DNA of 64,000 nt from Phycomyces nitens. Taxonomy: Eukaryota; Mucoromycota; Mucoromycetes; Mucorales; Phycomycetaceae. The notes below the pieces were generated by a model. It was not told where the DNA came from, searched no databases, and saw only the letters and a program-made list of their open reading frames with translations. The stretch lies in NCBI GenBank assembly GCA_022702545.1, contig JAHRBC010000002.1, positions 4,836,001 through 4,900,000 on the forward strand. The letters are read 5' to 3'. Below are positions 12,297 to 23,835 of this stretch, in pieces. The position numbers and the translations under genes were made by a program. Positions within the stretch are counted from its first letter, which is position 1. Every line of letters starts with the position of its first letter.

Positions 12297-14277
12297 TATC
12301 GCATTCTTTATTTTCCAATGTACCAACACACCACACTTTCTTGTTTTTGTACTAGGAAGTTTTTGTTTGATTAGTGTATTTAAAAAAAATCAATAAATTT
12401 CTGTATAAAGTAGTAAATTTATGATTCAAGGATTCACATCTCATGTACAACTTTATTTATTTGCATCTCTATCATGTCTTTGGATTTTATTAAAAACAAA
12501 TAAAAAATAAAAAAAAATAACAGCCAAATATTACCTGCTCAGTAATACTACTGTGAGGGTATTTCTTGATATTTTGGATACTCTTTTACGCTTAATGAAT
12601 AAAGCAATCAATAAATAAAAGATCATTGGACTCTAGAATTCCATGTGTAGATTTCTGACCAGATTTCTGTACATGAGATTGGCGTTAATGGCTACTAACA
12701 AACTATTATAAGAAATGGTCTTTTTAAGAAGATGGAGTAAACAAGGTAACAGTATGTGCATCATAAAGCAGGAGTCAAAAAGATTCCAAGATTAATAATA
12801 TCTTATATCAATTGACTGCATCTAAAAGCCCTGTAAAATGTGAGTGTCTATGCTTACTTCGACTTGTTTACATAAGCCATTTATGTGATATAGTTGAACT
12901 AGGACAAGAAACCCTATATTGCTAGCAAGACCAGGCATGTCCTATAGCCAATAAAACAATAATACTATAATCTGGACTGGGCAGTATCTAATTATCCACA
13001 TGGACTCTACAGATACAAAGATGGACAGATATTTTGATCATTACTTTTTTTTTAAGAAAAAAAAGTCTCGTATTCCGATATTGTGCATATTTTATAAAGT
13101 GTTGGTTATTGAAAATAAAACTAGAGCCACTTCTTTGGTAGTTTTAAATGATGGATTTCTAATCTATTTGAATTTGGTACCAAGCGGTATTGATAAAATA
13201 CAGCATGGCTCTTGTATCGTCAATTTATGTTTTTGTGGAAATTGGGAATGACTTGAGCTATAGATTATCGAAATGACCATAATTCCCATTTCATTCTTCT
13301 TTATTGTTATTATTGTTATTATTCTTTGTAGTTGTTTTGCTTCTGGACTGAAATGGTTAAATATTATCATTAAAAAAAGGGGGGAAATGTCTTTTATATA
13401 TATATATTCTAAAAAAATTCTTTGGTATTTATAGCATTGCTTTTCTAATGTTTAAAGCAGTAGACTTTGTACTAAATTGTTGGCTCTTTATTTTTGGGAG
13501 CCATCTTTCATTGTTATCAACCAGACAAAAATTAAGATAGAAAAAATATATATTCATGATTTAAGCAAGAAATAAAATATATTCTTAAAGAATCATCTGT
13601 AGTAAAACTGTCTATCTGAAAAGTGCGAGTTTAGGAGTACGCAAATAATAATAATAAAAAGATATACAAATATTGGTAATCTACATACAATGTAAATTAA
13701 TGTCTTGCAAAGTATCAATCTTGTCTATTTTCAAAAATAAAGGCCTGCCAATTCAACTAGATGTTAATAAATAATACTTGAAAAGCCCAATTACATATGT
13801 AAGTTCATCATTTAACAAAGATACACTTGTTTATCAATTATTTTTGCAACTTTTGATCTTTAAAAAAAGAAAGTTGGGTAGTTTAAACACTACAAATGTT
13901 CTCAATGGGGTTCATATTGGGGCCGTCCAATTGATAAAGTAGAACACTGAACCCATTTCCATATTGTCTATAACCACTTATCACATCACTAGACCAGTAT
14001 AATCAGGTTTATATATAAAAAGCATTGATCCCCAAAAAAAACTACTACTTTTACAAGATGTCTTGACAGTGTATATAATAATACCTATATTCACTTTGTT
14101 AAACTAGATACCAGACAATACAAATAGCATGTCTGTGACCTTGGACATTGGCCAACAAATACGTCAAACAAACAGCATACACAGTATCTCGGCACCTAGA
14201 ATCGGTTACTTTTAGCTCAAACAATATTAAAGAAAGTAATGTTGCGATTTGATGGGTAAAAATAATAGTATAGTTTA
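12297..14277. other. AT-rich intergenic region
   Basis: About 2 kb with no supported gene. It contains the transporter 3' end, runs of A and T, ATT repeats near 13301-13323 and TA runs. A plus-strand ORF of 83 codons at 13000-13251 has no recognisable domain and is probably chance. The right end may include flanking sequence of the Tc1-like element, but I could not find convincing terminal inverted repeats. Confidence 0.4.
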
Positions 14278-15115
14278 TTAAGGTATATGACCACCACACT
14301 TCTTTCTAACTTCAGAGACCCGATTCTTGATACTCAGGCAATATTTCATACAAGTTTTGAGTGAGATATTTGCCCACTCTTCTACTAAAGCTGCCTCTAA
14401 CTGGGAAAGAGTGGTGGGGAGAGGTCTTTTATCTCTGACTCTGTTGTCAAGATGACTCCAAATATTTTCAATTGGATTGAGATCTGGACTTTTTGCTGGC
14501 CATGGCAAAACTGCAACATCATTCTCTTCTTTCCACTCTACTGCCAGTTTACTCTTATGTGGTGTAGCATTATCTTCTTGCAGAATATAGTCCGTGGTGT
14601 CTGTATCAGATAGACCATAAATGAATGGCAGATAGTGTTCTCTCAAGGTAGCAACATATCTTTCTTTTGTCATGTTGTCATCCAAGATTACAAGAGATCC
14701 TGACACCTTCTGCCCGAATGCATCCCCGTACCGAGACAGAGCCACCATAACCTTGGACTTTTGGCACCAGCTATGCTGCTTTTCACCTTTCTGAAGAGTA
14801 AGCTTTGATTCATCCCCCCAGTCTATTCCAAGTGCCCAGTTATAACGCGTGTTTTTTTTTATGCTCTTTGTCCAATATAGGCTTTGATACGGTAATGCAT
14901 GAATGTAGATCCAAACCATGGAGGTGTTTGCGAACAGTGGATTGATTAGTAGAGATGTCATGTAATCCCTCAACATCATGCATAATCTTGGCTAATGTCA
15001 TTTGTCTGTCTTTTTTTTTTGGTTTTTGTTTTTGGCAGGGAACTGTTGATGACGCGATTCCCGTGGTGCTGGTTCCTTTTTCCGAGGATGTTTCTTGTCT
15101 TTGTAGATTCCTTCT
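14278..15115 (-). pseudogene. Tc1/mariner-type (IS630 superfamily) transposase, single frameshift
   Basis: The C-terminal 234-codon frame (14278-14979) carries the whole DDE domain: first Asp in DWGDESKL, second in ILQEDNATPHKSK, and the acidic third position in SPDLNPIENIW. Upstream, in another frame, sequence to about 15115 reads as the DNA-binding half (TSTTGIASSTV, then MTLAKIMHDVEG, NQSTVRKHLH, VSKPILDKEHKK). The two halves meet in a run of nine T on the plus strand (14852-14860), where a length change of one base explains the switch. The copy is therefore probably inactive but young: apart from this run the two halves read without stops. Tc1 transposases cut and paste DNA at TA dinucleotides. 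The far N-terminus and the terminal inverted repeats were not defined. Confidence 0.85.
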
Positions 15116-16704
15116 TTATTATGTTTCAGAATTATACGCCTCATGGCTGATTGGGGATTGTTTCCGTGAGAAGATTCACAAGCGCCACGTCATTACTTGT
15201 GTCTTTTAACAATAATCCCCCCTTTCTTTTTAAAGGAGCCGAGGTCCTGTATCAAGGCTTGAGAGGTGATTCTTCAACTTTCTTTGGTATGGCAATTGTA
15301 TATTGATTATAGAGATTGTGGAATTAAAAAAAAAGAGAGAGAGAAAAGATTGAGTTGGATAGAAAAATCCAAACTAGAGTTAAAAGTAGTACAAGCTGGC
15401 CAGGGCGAACTTAGCGGGCGTTCTTTCTAATGTGACCAAAGTGGCCATAACCATGGCCTGTGCTTGTGTCTGAAATGCTTACCAAAAAAAATAGCTCATT
15501 AAAGGAGCAAGACCATCAGTTACAAGTCCCTGGTAAGTATAATAGAGTGAGAACCATATTTTATAAACTTATGGTGTGTGTTTGTGGTGTCGTATAGCCC
15601 GAGTCAGAGACTGCCATTATGCCCATCCCAACACCCTGCTACTCAGTCAGTTTTTCTTCTCCTTATACCACAATGTCTACCCTGAATGTCATGATTAGTG
15701 AATTTAAAAGAGGTGCAAAGATTTGACTGTGTGTGTGTGGTGCTAAAGGGCTATTTACTGACTTGCAGTTGAATAGCGTCTCATACATGGGTCATTGTGG
15801 TTATATGGAATGCCTTGGTATATTTTCTTTGGTAATAATTGCACAATAGACATTAAGCTTAAAAAAAAAGTCGATTTTATACAGACATTTGACGGAAAAC
15901 GAAACAGAAAGGATTTTGACATGCTGGTATCTGTAGTGGCAATCAAAATGCAAGTAATAAAAGATTGGCTTGTGGATTGACTAATAGCCTTTTTAGACGA
16001 CGGACAGAAGAGCTACTTTATGGACTTTGTAGATGTGTGGTATAAACAATCTACACACTATATTTTTTTTATCGTGGTACATTTAGATTCAAACATTGAT
16101 TTTTTTCAAATGTGTTTCAATTTTGTTTGATAAAATGTTGATTACCTGACATACCTGAAAAATATGATTCATAATGACATTTAGTAGCGATATCACAATA
16201 TTACCTAACTTTGTGTATAAAGATGTTCATTTGATAAAAGAAAGTTAAAAAAAATATTCTTGGCCTTGATCATGCCGATTAAAAATGTATTTTCTCAAAT
16301 AGACTTTTGTACAATTCTGTACAAATTATTTACATTCATATCTTGCCTGTATACTTCGAGTCTGGGAATAACTCTTACAAAAAAAACTATACTATAATAT
16401 ACTATACTATACTATACTATACTATGCTGCTTTTCCCAACCAAACGTATTGAATTTTTTCTTTATAGTTGAGAATATAGAATGTCGACTCTGAGCCCTCC
16501 AAAAGACAAGACATATAATTATTGATCATCAACAAGACCAAGAAATTCTTGTAGTATTGAGACCGGATTCATTTCTTGGGAAATCAATATTTATTGCAAG
16601 ATATTGCTTGTTGGAAGCACTGTACATCTTCTTCTTTTTTTTAAAAAAAGAAAAAGAAAGAAAAAGTGGATATTGTCGTAATCAATACATGTAATTGCTT
16701 ATTT
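15116..16704. other. Intergenic region with possible unassigned transcript
   Basis: About 1.6 kb. A 61-codon plus-strand ORF (15795-15980, containing FIQTFDGKRNRKDFDMLVSV) looks protein-like, and there are intron-like borders nearby (GTAAGTATAA at 15533), but I could not assemble a gene. At 16386-16425 there is an ACTAT pentamer repeat, followed by poly-T/poly-A blocks near 16633-16656. Confidence 0.3.
16386..16425. repeat. ACTAT pentanucleotide microsatellite
   Basis: About seven tandem copies of ACTAT with one variant unit, lying in the AT-rich spacer downstream of the Sec16-like gene. Confidence 0.8.
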
Positions 16705-19126
16705 TCATACTTCATCGCCACCCACTAGGCGAGTGATTGTATTTTCTACGGAGCACCACAGTGTATCCAATGTTATATGGGGAATTCTAGCCTTGAACCA
16801 AACCGCTTTTTCCGATCTAGCATTTGTGATATAAGATCATGTACACAGTTATAGTTCCTTACCTAATCTTCCTTGATCTTGCTTCTGCACAATGCAAGCC
16901 AAGCACTCTTGCTTGCCGTAAAAGCTCAAGGTATGCAGTACAAGGCTCTGAATCTGCCTTGATTATCTGGAGAATATCATCTACGTATGATTGAGCCATG
17001 TCAATGTACCCAAGGTCAGAGAGTTGCCATGCATGCCATATCTTGTAGGCTTGAATAGTTGGGATAACGGATAGTGGATTATATATAGACTCGAGTATTT
17101 CTGTCAGATAAAGTATATCCAAATCAATCGGTTCAAAGGTGCTTTCTATCAATAGACTCCACTGTGCCATACCAGCATCTGTGTTTATCAAGCTAGTTGG
17201 AGAAGCAAGATAACTAGTAAGATAAGATGGGTTAGTTTTTATAAATTGTTTTAAGGAAAAAATTAGTATACTTGCCAGATAAGAGCCTCGTCTATCCAAT
17301 TGTGGGTCTTCATTACATCTCCCAAGGCTAATATGGCTGCATCATCTTTATGCGTTCTGTTTGCCAATATTAAAATGAGAGTATCACGCCAATAAGTTAG
17401 TTCGTTTGGATCTGCCAGGGTATCTGAAAAGGTGCTGCCATATGGTGCGTTGGTGCGACAGGGCAAAGTCTGCAAGAATTCAGATACTTGAAGGATATAA
17501 GTAAATGATTATGATGGCCATTAATCGTTATAGTTCTTACTTGCGAGCTCTCCCTTTCCAGAGAATAAGCTGTATAGTACACGTAGGGCCGGCCTATTAT
17601 CTGACACTGTAAGATGATCTCGCTTTTGCTGTTTGAAACCTTTTAGCTCGCGACAAGTGAACTCAAGTATGGTCTGCTGCCAAACAGACTTGCTCACACA
17701 GCTACTTATTACTAGTGCATGGGACCACAAGTCTTCTTGGATGCAATACAATACTGCAGCCTGCCGATCCCCAAGAGCAAGAAGTTCTTCAAGGTGATTC
17801 AAGATCCTTATCTCGTCCTCTACTATCTGCTGAGCTGGCTCCAAAAGTGCTTCTATTGGAAGCTGAAAGGTACATTGATCATTAAAGTCTATTGGTCGTC
17901 TTAATGCCTTTAAAATACTATGACCAGGCTCATCTCTACAAAATAGAATTTCCAGGTTATAAACAAACATACAAGATATTATCAGCTTACTTGTGTTCAG
18001 GCATCCTATTCATAGCCACCAGCTCATACACACACTTCCATAACAGCATACGAGAATCTCCTGTTGGATTTTCCGGCTTAATACGTTGCTCAATATAAGC
18101 CAAGAGGGCCCTTTTTTGGTGCCTTGGTTTTCCCTTTTCAAATCTCCACAGTGGTCCAACAAAGTCCGCTAAACTCTTGACATCTTGACAAGTGTGTAAG
18201 AGATCGTTTAGGTTGTACAGTCTAAAAGGCATCAAAGAAGCCGCATTGTGTCTTGTACGTGGGAATACTATAAGAAGCTTTCCTCCGAACCCAAAAGATA
18301 CTAATGGAAACCCTCTGGATCGTAATGAAACGCTGTTCTTATGTCTGATAAGGCAAATGATAGATGCTCCACATTCAATACAAAATTTGGAATTGAGCTC
18401 GTTCTCTCCTCCACAGCGTGGGTCGGGACAACGTATTTGTGAGGCGTCTAGAGTGCTCACAGGCAAAGATATCTTTTCAGCTGGCCTGGTCTGATAAATT
18501 GTATTGGGATCAAGATATCTTTGATGTTTCGGGTATTCTGGAATATTTATGTTATGTGATCCCAGCGATTGTGAAGGCGCGTATAAATCATTGTCTGTCT
18601 GATGGGAATTATGATCCAAAGGCTCGATTTTCGATTGATTCTTGTCGTATAAATAAGACAGGGGCGAGTACATTGGTGCTCTCGAGGACATTTTACAGGT
18701 GAATGATGCCTGTGAGTGTACAAAGGTATCATTGCTGGAATGGCTTGTCATTCTTGAATCGGCTTTTTGGGTAGGAAGAATCTGACACCTTGCCAGTTTC
18801 TTTTTCAGTTGTTGGTTTTGTATGAAAGCAAGAGTGAGAATAATAAAAAAAAAGACGTAGTTCATGTCATGAGACAGATATATCATTGTTTGATATGAAT
18901 ATTCTTGATTAGTGGTTGTCTGTAGGTGTAACAATCTCGTCATTATATATATGTATATATATATGTAATTATGCAAATGGGCCATTGGAATATATCTATA
19001 TTCTCCAAGATTGAATATGCCATGAGTTGATTTGATGTCATTAGTGCGATTGGCAAGGGTTTCGGAGCCTTTATTACCATTTTCACTGCAAAGCCAGGTA
19101 TTGGATATGGATATAGAAATGACCAT
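16705..19126 (-). CDS. SEC16: Sec16-like COPII coat assembly scaffold
   Basis: Five exons in transcript order: 17991-19126, 17541-17935, 17276-17486, 16863-17213, 16705-16816; up to 734 residues. Sec16 organises ER exit sites and binds COPII coat proteins. Seen here: a CxxxxC...CxxC zinc-ribbon-like element (CPDPRCGG...FCIECG, about 233-253), the conserved central domain opening with RGFPLVSFGFGGKLLIVFP, the ACE1 helical region (WSHALVISSCVSKSVWQQ, PALRVLYSLFSG, YWRDTLILILANRTHKDDAAILALGD, ALICYL), and a final exon ending LDTLWCSVENTITRLVGGDEV. The ALICYL junction requires a GC-AG intron. The long disordered N-terminus usual in Sec16 is missing. The first 125 codons contain a TA-repeat-derived YIYIYIYI stretch and a hydrophobic FFFIILTLAFI stretch, so the true start may be the later ATG at 18751 (609 residues) or an upstream exon may be missed. 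Confidence 0.8.
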
Positions 19127-21917
19127 ATCTGACTGATGGAGCCGGCAGAACAGACAAATTATTTTTGATCTCTACAAATGACATTGATGGAGATATTTCT
19201 CAAAATATTCACCATCTTCAAACACACACACACACATATGACCACAAAATTCACACCAAAACGGTGATATACTTGAAATTTATCTTGTGATCAAAGGTGA
19301 GACGGGCCAAAGAATCAAGGAAACAAGGATAATCAAGGTGTAAAGTATTGACACTGAGTGTGTTGATAGTCTATATAGAGAGAGGCAACATGTATGAATA
19401 TTAGACAATGGACCTTTTGGCAAAGATTTGTTGTATTCTTGCGTGGGAATCCAGAATAGACTGTGATACTGTTCATGATGGGTAAAGATGAAAAATCTAA
19501 ATTGAATCATGCCAAGGTTAACCTTAAAAGAAAAACCTATACAATAGTCTCATAGGTGTAATGCCACACTGATCTGGCTCGTGATAAGAGTGTAGATGTT
19601 GAGATATCTCCATCTCTCTATTTCTTTTTGGTATTTGATTAAAAAAAACTCTATTATTACAATACACAAAAAAGGGGTAGAATATTTTGGCTAATAGGAT
19701 TATTACAGATATTACGATAATTTATTTAACCTATTTGGCATTGGCAAAAATAATAATACCCACGCTTCAACTCTTGTATTAAAACAAACCCAAAGAACCT
19801 ATTTTACAAAGCAATATATAATTCCAGATAGCCGGACCTGTCAGAAGCTGCTATAAACAAGTATCTAAAAGGTTACCATTCGAGACAAATGTTTAAAACA
19901 AAATGGCTGGTCCACAAAATGATATCCTTCATATTCCTGCCAATTATTTGGCTCTGAATAAATTATTTTTTCATATTCAAAATAGTCGTCTATCCTTGTA
20001 ATCCCAAACATCGTCTTGGTATAGATTCTATTAGACTCTATTAGACTCTATTAGACTCTCTGTGTGTGGATTTGTTCATTAATAAAGTAATTATCCTGAG
20101 CCGAATGTGCACAAATACTCGGTATTAAAGACATTCCATGTGGTACCTTGTACGTACTCTGGCTAAAGTGTTGATTGGCATAATTTCTTTTTTCCCATTC
20201 ATATCGTGCTTCTTTTCATATACCAGTTTTGGTAACGTTACATGTATATATTACACTAGCGTTCTTAAATTGCTGCTAGGGCCAAGTAAGCTTATATAAA
20301 CATATTTTGTAAATTTTTATTGGTACAATGTTGCTTGATAGCGTCCATTTTTGGGATCTACAAAGATCCCTGATTCTTATATATTGTTTCCCTTGATATT
20401 CTGTGATTATTATTATTATTATTATCTTTTTAATTGATATATTGATAGTAATCGTCATGGCCATTTTTGGATTAATTTAGGGCCTCCAAAGCCGATTTTC
20501 TTTGGGAATCTCAAGCACTGAAATGGGACCAATAGAGTTTTGGATTTGGAGGCTCGAATAAGAATAACAGTTATACCACCCTCCCCCTCCCCTTGTGCCG
20601 GGCAGACATGAGAGATGTATCTATCCTTGTTACTTTGTACCTTATTTTGTGAATATCCGTAATGCTTACTAATAACAAACAGCCGTGTATTCTGCTGCGG
20701 CTCCCAGACACCCCACTAGTATTTCTGGCTAGAATAAAATTAAATATATATATATATTTATATATTTATATATTTTTGTTTGTGTGTGTACAAAGGGTTG
20801 ATGATCAAAGATGTGAATAAATTTTGAGAATATATGTTTTTGTGCAAATATGGTACAAATATATTTATAGCCAAGGGAATTCATGTGGTGTTGTACAAAA
20901 CCTGATTCGTACTCACATTGTATTAAAATTTCAAGAATTAAATATGTGTGGCTGTACAAATATCAATTCCGGTTGGACTTGTGTTGCTCAGGTGATGTAT
21001 ATATATAAAAACTTGCCATTTATTGTCTGTTGTTGTTGTTATTCAAAAGGTGTTGTTAATTAATAGATGAAATACTTCTTTATACATGTTTGCAATATGT
21101 TGAAACTCAGAATAATGTGGGGTATATAGAAAAGAAAAAAAGGGACAAAAAAGGACAAAAAAGGCGTGCATTTTGTACATTGGTTGAATATTTTTCTTGA
21201 AATACAGAATATCTCAATGTAATGTGCTTTTTAGGGGGTGTATATATATATATATATACCAGATATCTGGATAAAGTGAAATATCGTGCTTATGATAATC
21301 ATCCAATATCCATCAACCGTTTTTGGGGAAGGGAATTATAAGAGTCACACAATCTCAAATGGTCCAATCAGACGCTTAATATGTTGCATTGGGGTCCCCC
21401 CCTTATCTGGAATTAGTCAAAACATGCCGAGATAGCTGTCAATGATTCAACATGGATTGAATAAATAAATAAATAGAAATAATGATAAAGAAAATAAATT
21501 AATACGAATAATATAAAGGTTTATAAAAGAAAAAGATACAGAGAAATGAATGAAAAGGGGGGGAGAAAACACGTTGAAAGAAAGAAAGAAAAGAAGTGCA
21601 AGTGATTTTTGGTATACTGGTTAAAAGAAATATATAGTGCTTTGTGTGTGTATGTGTGATTGTGAGTGTAATGTAGTTTTGGGAATGTAAAGAGCGTAAA
21701 ATGTGTAAAAAAGAGAGAAAGAGCCTCTGTGGTTAGTTGGGTTTCCTTGGTGATGAGAATGAGTCTTGAAGGATAAAAAGGGGGGTGGGGCATAGGTATA
21801 TATACATATACATATATATATACATACATACAAGGATATACAGTAAGCAATGAAGGGTATCATAGGGAATTTGTCGAGTATGTATCATAATAGATCGTGG
21901 TTGGGTGCGAGTCCTGG
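19127..21917. other. AT-rich intergenic region
   Basis: About 2.8 kb with no supported gene. It contains an ATT run near 20406-20425, TA runs near 20743-20762 and 21240-21258, and A-rich GGACAAAAAA repeats near 21140-21165. The minus-strand ORFs near 21521-21863 are pyrimidine-biased, low in complexity, and probably transcribed spacer of the coiled-coil gene. Confidence 0.4.
20025..20060. repeat. Tandem decamer repeat
   Basis: Three and a half copies of a ten-base unit (TTAGACTCTA) in the Sec16 upstream spacer. No function can be assigned. Confidence 0.75.
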
Positions 21918-23639
21918 TTAATACCATCTTTGCTGTTCTGGTTCTTGGCTCATTCTTAAACTAGACTGTCTGGAAGAAGACCGGATAGGATTTCTCAAGG
22001 GAAAAAAGGGAGCAGACGATTTTTGCTGAGAAGGGTTCATCACTGGTGGCGAAGAGTTTCGCGACAAGGACTTCTCCATCGGCGTTCGTTTTGGCTCGGA
22101 TTGGGAAAGGAAAAAGGCAGGACGTAGTGCAGGTGAGGATTGGTGTTTATTTTTTATGAGTTGGTGCTTGGGTGCCACTAGAGGCTCATCTACGCGTCTT
22201 AAAGGCCGCCCGCTCATGATGTTTGCGATAGGTGTGTTCTTTATTCCCCCTGGAGACCAGGGTCTGTGGGTTGTAATCAGCGGCTTATCTATTGAATAGG
22301 CTAGTTAGCCAGCAGCCTAGACTATATAAACCACCCTATATATATACACTTGCCATCTTTTTGCTGTTCTTCATCGTCTGAATCGTCAGAGTAATCGATA
22401 TCAATCGCATCAATATGGTCCTCTTCGTCGCTGCTGTCGTTATATTCGGTCAGGACGCGTCCAGAAGAGTTGTATTCGTGTTGGACGGCGGCCTGGGCTC
22501 CCTCGATAAGGTCCTGAAGAATGGAGCAGACGCGTTGGAATGACTGGTCGTTGACAACTTCTTCCTCGGTTAAACCTTGTACGCAAGACCCTTCTGGTGT
22601 GATGATCGAAGCCTCAGATGACCCTGCGAGTATCTTGTTTCATGCACAAATAAAGCACAGACGTCAGCCACGCATATTGACTAACAAGACGCACATCTAA
22701 ACACTTGTTTGCTTACCTGTTTGTCTGGTGTGTCTGGTGTGTCTGACACAGGTGACAGTGGCCACTCAATCCTGCTGTGAACGCCATTCATAAGATTTGC
22801 AGAACTTTTTTTTGCAAGGGGGGACGCTTTGGCTGTCTATAGAGTCTTCGATAGCTTACCTATCCAGACGTTTCTGGAGCTCAGCAATATGAGCAGCTTG
22901 TCGCTTCACGGTGGCCTCCAATGTCTGGTTCAAGGTCAAGAGGGAGTTCTTCTCGATCTCAAGGTCCCCAATCTACCCCTTTTTCATTTAGTATCGCGTA
23001 AATTCCCCCTTTAAACCATTCCCAATAGCCCAATTTCTGTCTTACCTTTCGGTTGACCCTGGCATCATCATCCTTGAAAAAGGTCTCTGTGGAGCCCTTT
23101 GAGACAAATTCGCCTCTGCCGTTCATGATTGTGCCGTGTTTGATTTTAGCGACAACCTGGGTGGGAAGTTCACTGTCACTCTGGCTCTCGTAATCACTTT
23201 CATCTTCGCTTTCTTCTTCGCTTTCTTCTTCTTCGCTGCCACTCTCGGTCTCGGTCTCGTCGTCAGTAATGCCGTCAATACTGTCGAGGTCGAGGTCAGA
23301 AGTATCGTCGGCAGTTACAAATGTCGACTTTGAGAGGGTGGAGTTGCTCCTTGCCCGCTGGACTAGACGCTGGGGGAATATGGAGCTCATGAAGCTGGGT
23401 GTAGGAGAGGGTGGGCGGGCGGCTTGCCAGCTGGGCTGATTGTGCTGGCCTAGTATGGAGAATCCAGAGGCAAAGCTTGCGGGATTGAAGATTGTTGGAG
23501 GGATGCGATTGGCGGATGAGATGGTGGAGTGAGATATGGTCGAGTAAGATTGTCCATTGCACTGGGAGGTCTGTCTGGACAGCATCGACGGACGAATGAT
23601 ATTGACTGCCTTTGGAGGCGTTTGTTCTCTGGCGAGCAT
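21918..23639 (-). CDS. Unidentified acidic coiled-coil protein
   Basis: Five exons in transcript order: 23046-23639, 22860-22972, 22717-22771, 22354-22633, 21918-22288; 470 residues. I do not recognise the family. In order it shows a Ser/Pro/Thr-rich N-terminus (1-108), a strongly acidic Glu/Ser/Asp block (about 110-158), a short motif KHGTIMNGRGEFVSKGSTETFF (conserved-looking, 168-188), a predicted coiled coil from RVNRKIGDLEIEKNSLLTLN to ELQKRLDR (about 194-236), a second acidic segment rich in DSSDEEDHIDAIDIDYSDDSD, and a basic Ser/Pro/Arg-rich tail. The layout suggests a nuclear or cytoskeletal scaffold, but that is only inference. The exon 4 to 5 junction works only with a GC donor. The exon 3 acceptor has two choices, giving a one-residue difference. 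The gene sits tandem to Swc4 with about 196 bp between them. Confidence 0.7.
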
Positions 23640-23835
23640 AGTGGCTTATCTATTTATATGAACGAATTTGCCAAGGGAAAACCTGCCTTGGAGTTCGTGA
23701 AGAGAGGGGTGGAAGAAAGAGCTTAAAACAAGGTTTTTTTGTCATGTTTTTTTTTATTTAACTATTTTTTTACACTCCTCTACATTCCTTCTTCCTTGCT
23801 TGGATTCACGTCCGCCGTGTCACTTACACCTCTGC

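Noticed and set aside
15795..15980. 61-codon ORF containing FIQTFDGKRNRKDFDM
   Set aside because: Protein-like, but no second exon or family could be established, so it was kept only as a note in the spacer entry.
21521..21927. Pyrimidine-biased minus-strand ORFs of 64-109 codons
   Set aside because: They consist of TA, CA and CT simple-sequence codons and overlap one another; probably 3' spacer of the coiled-coil gene.
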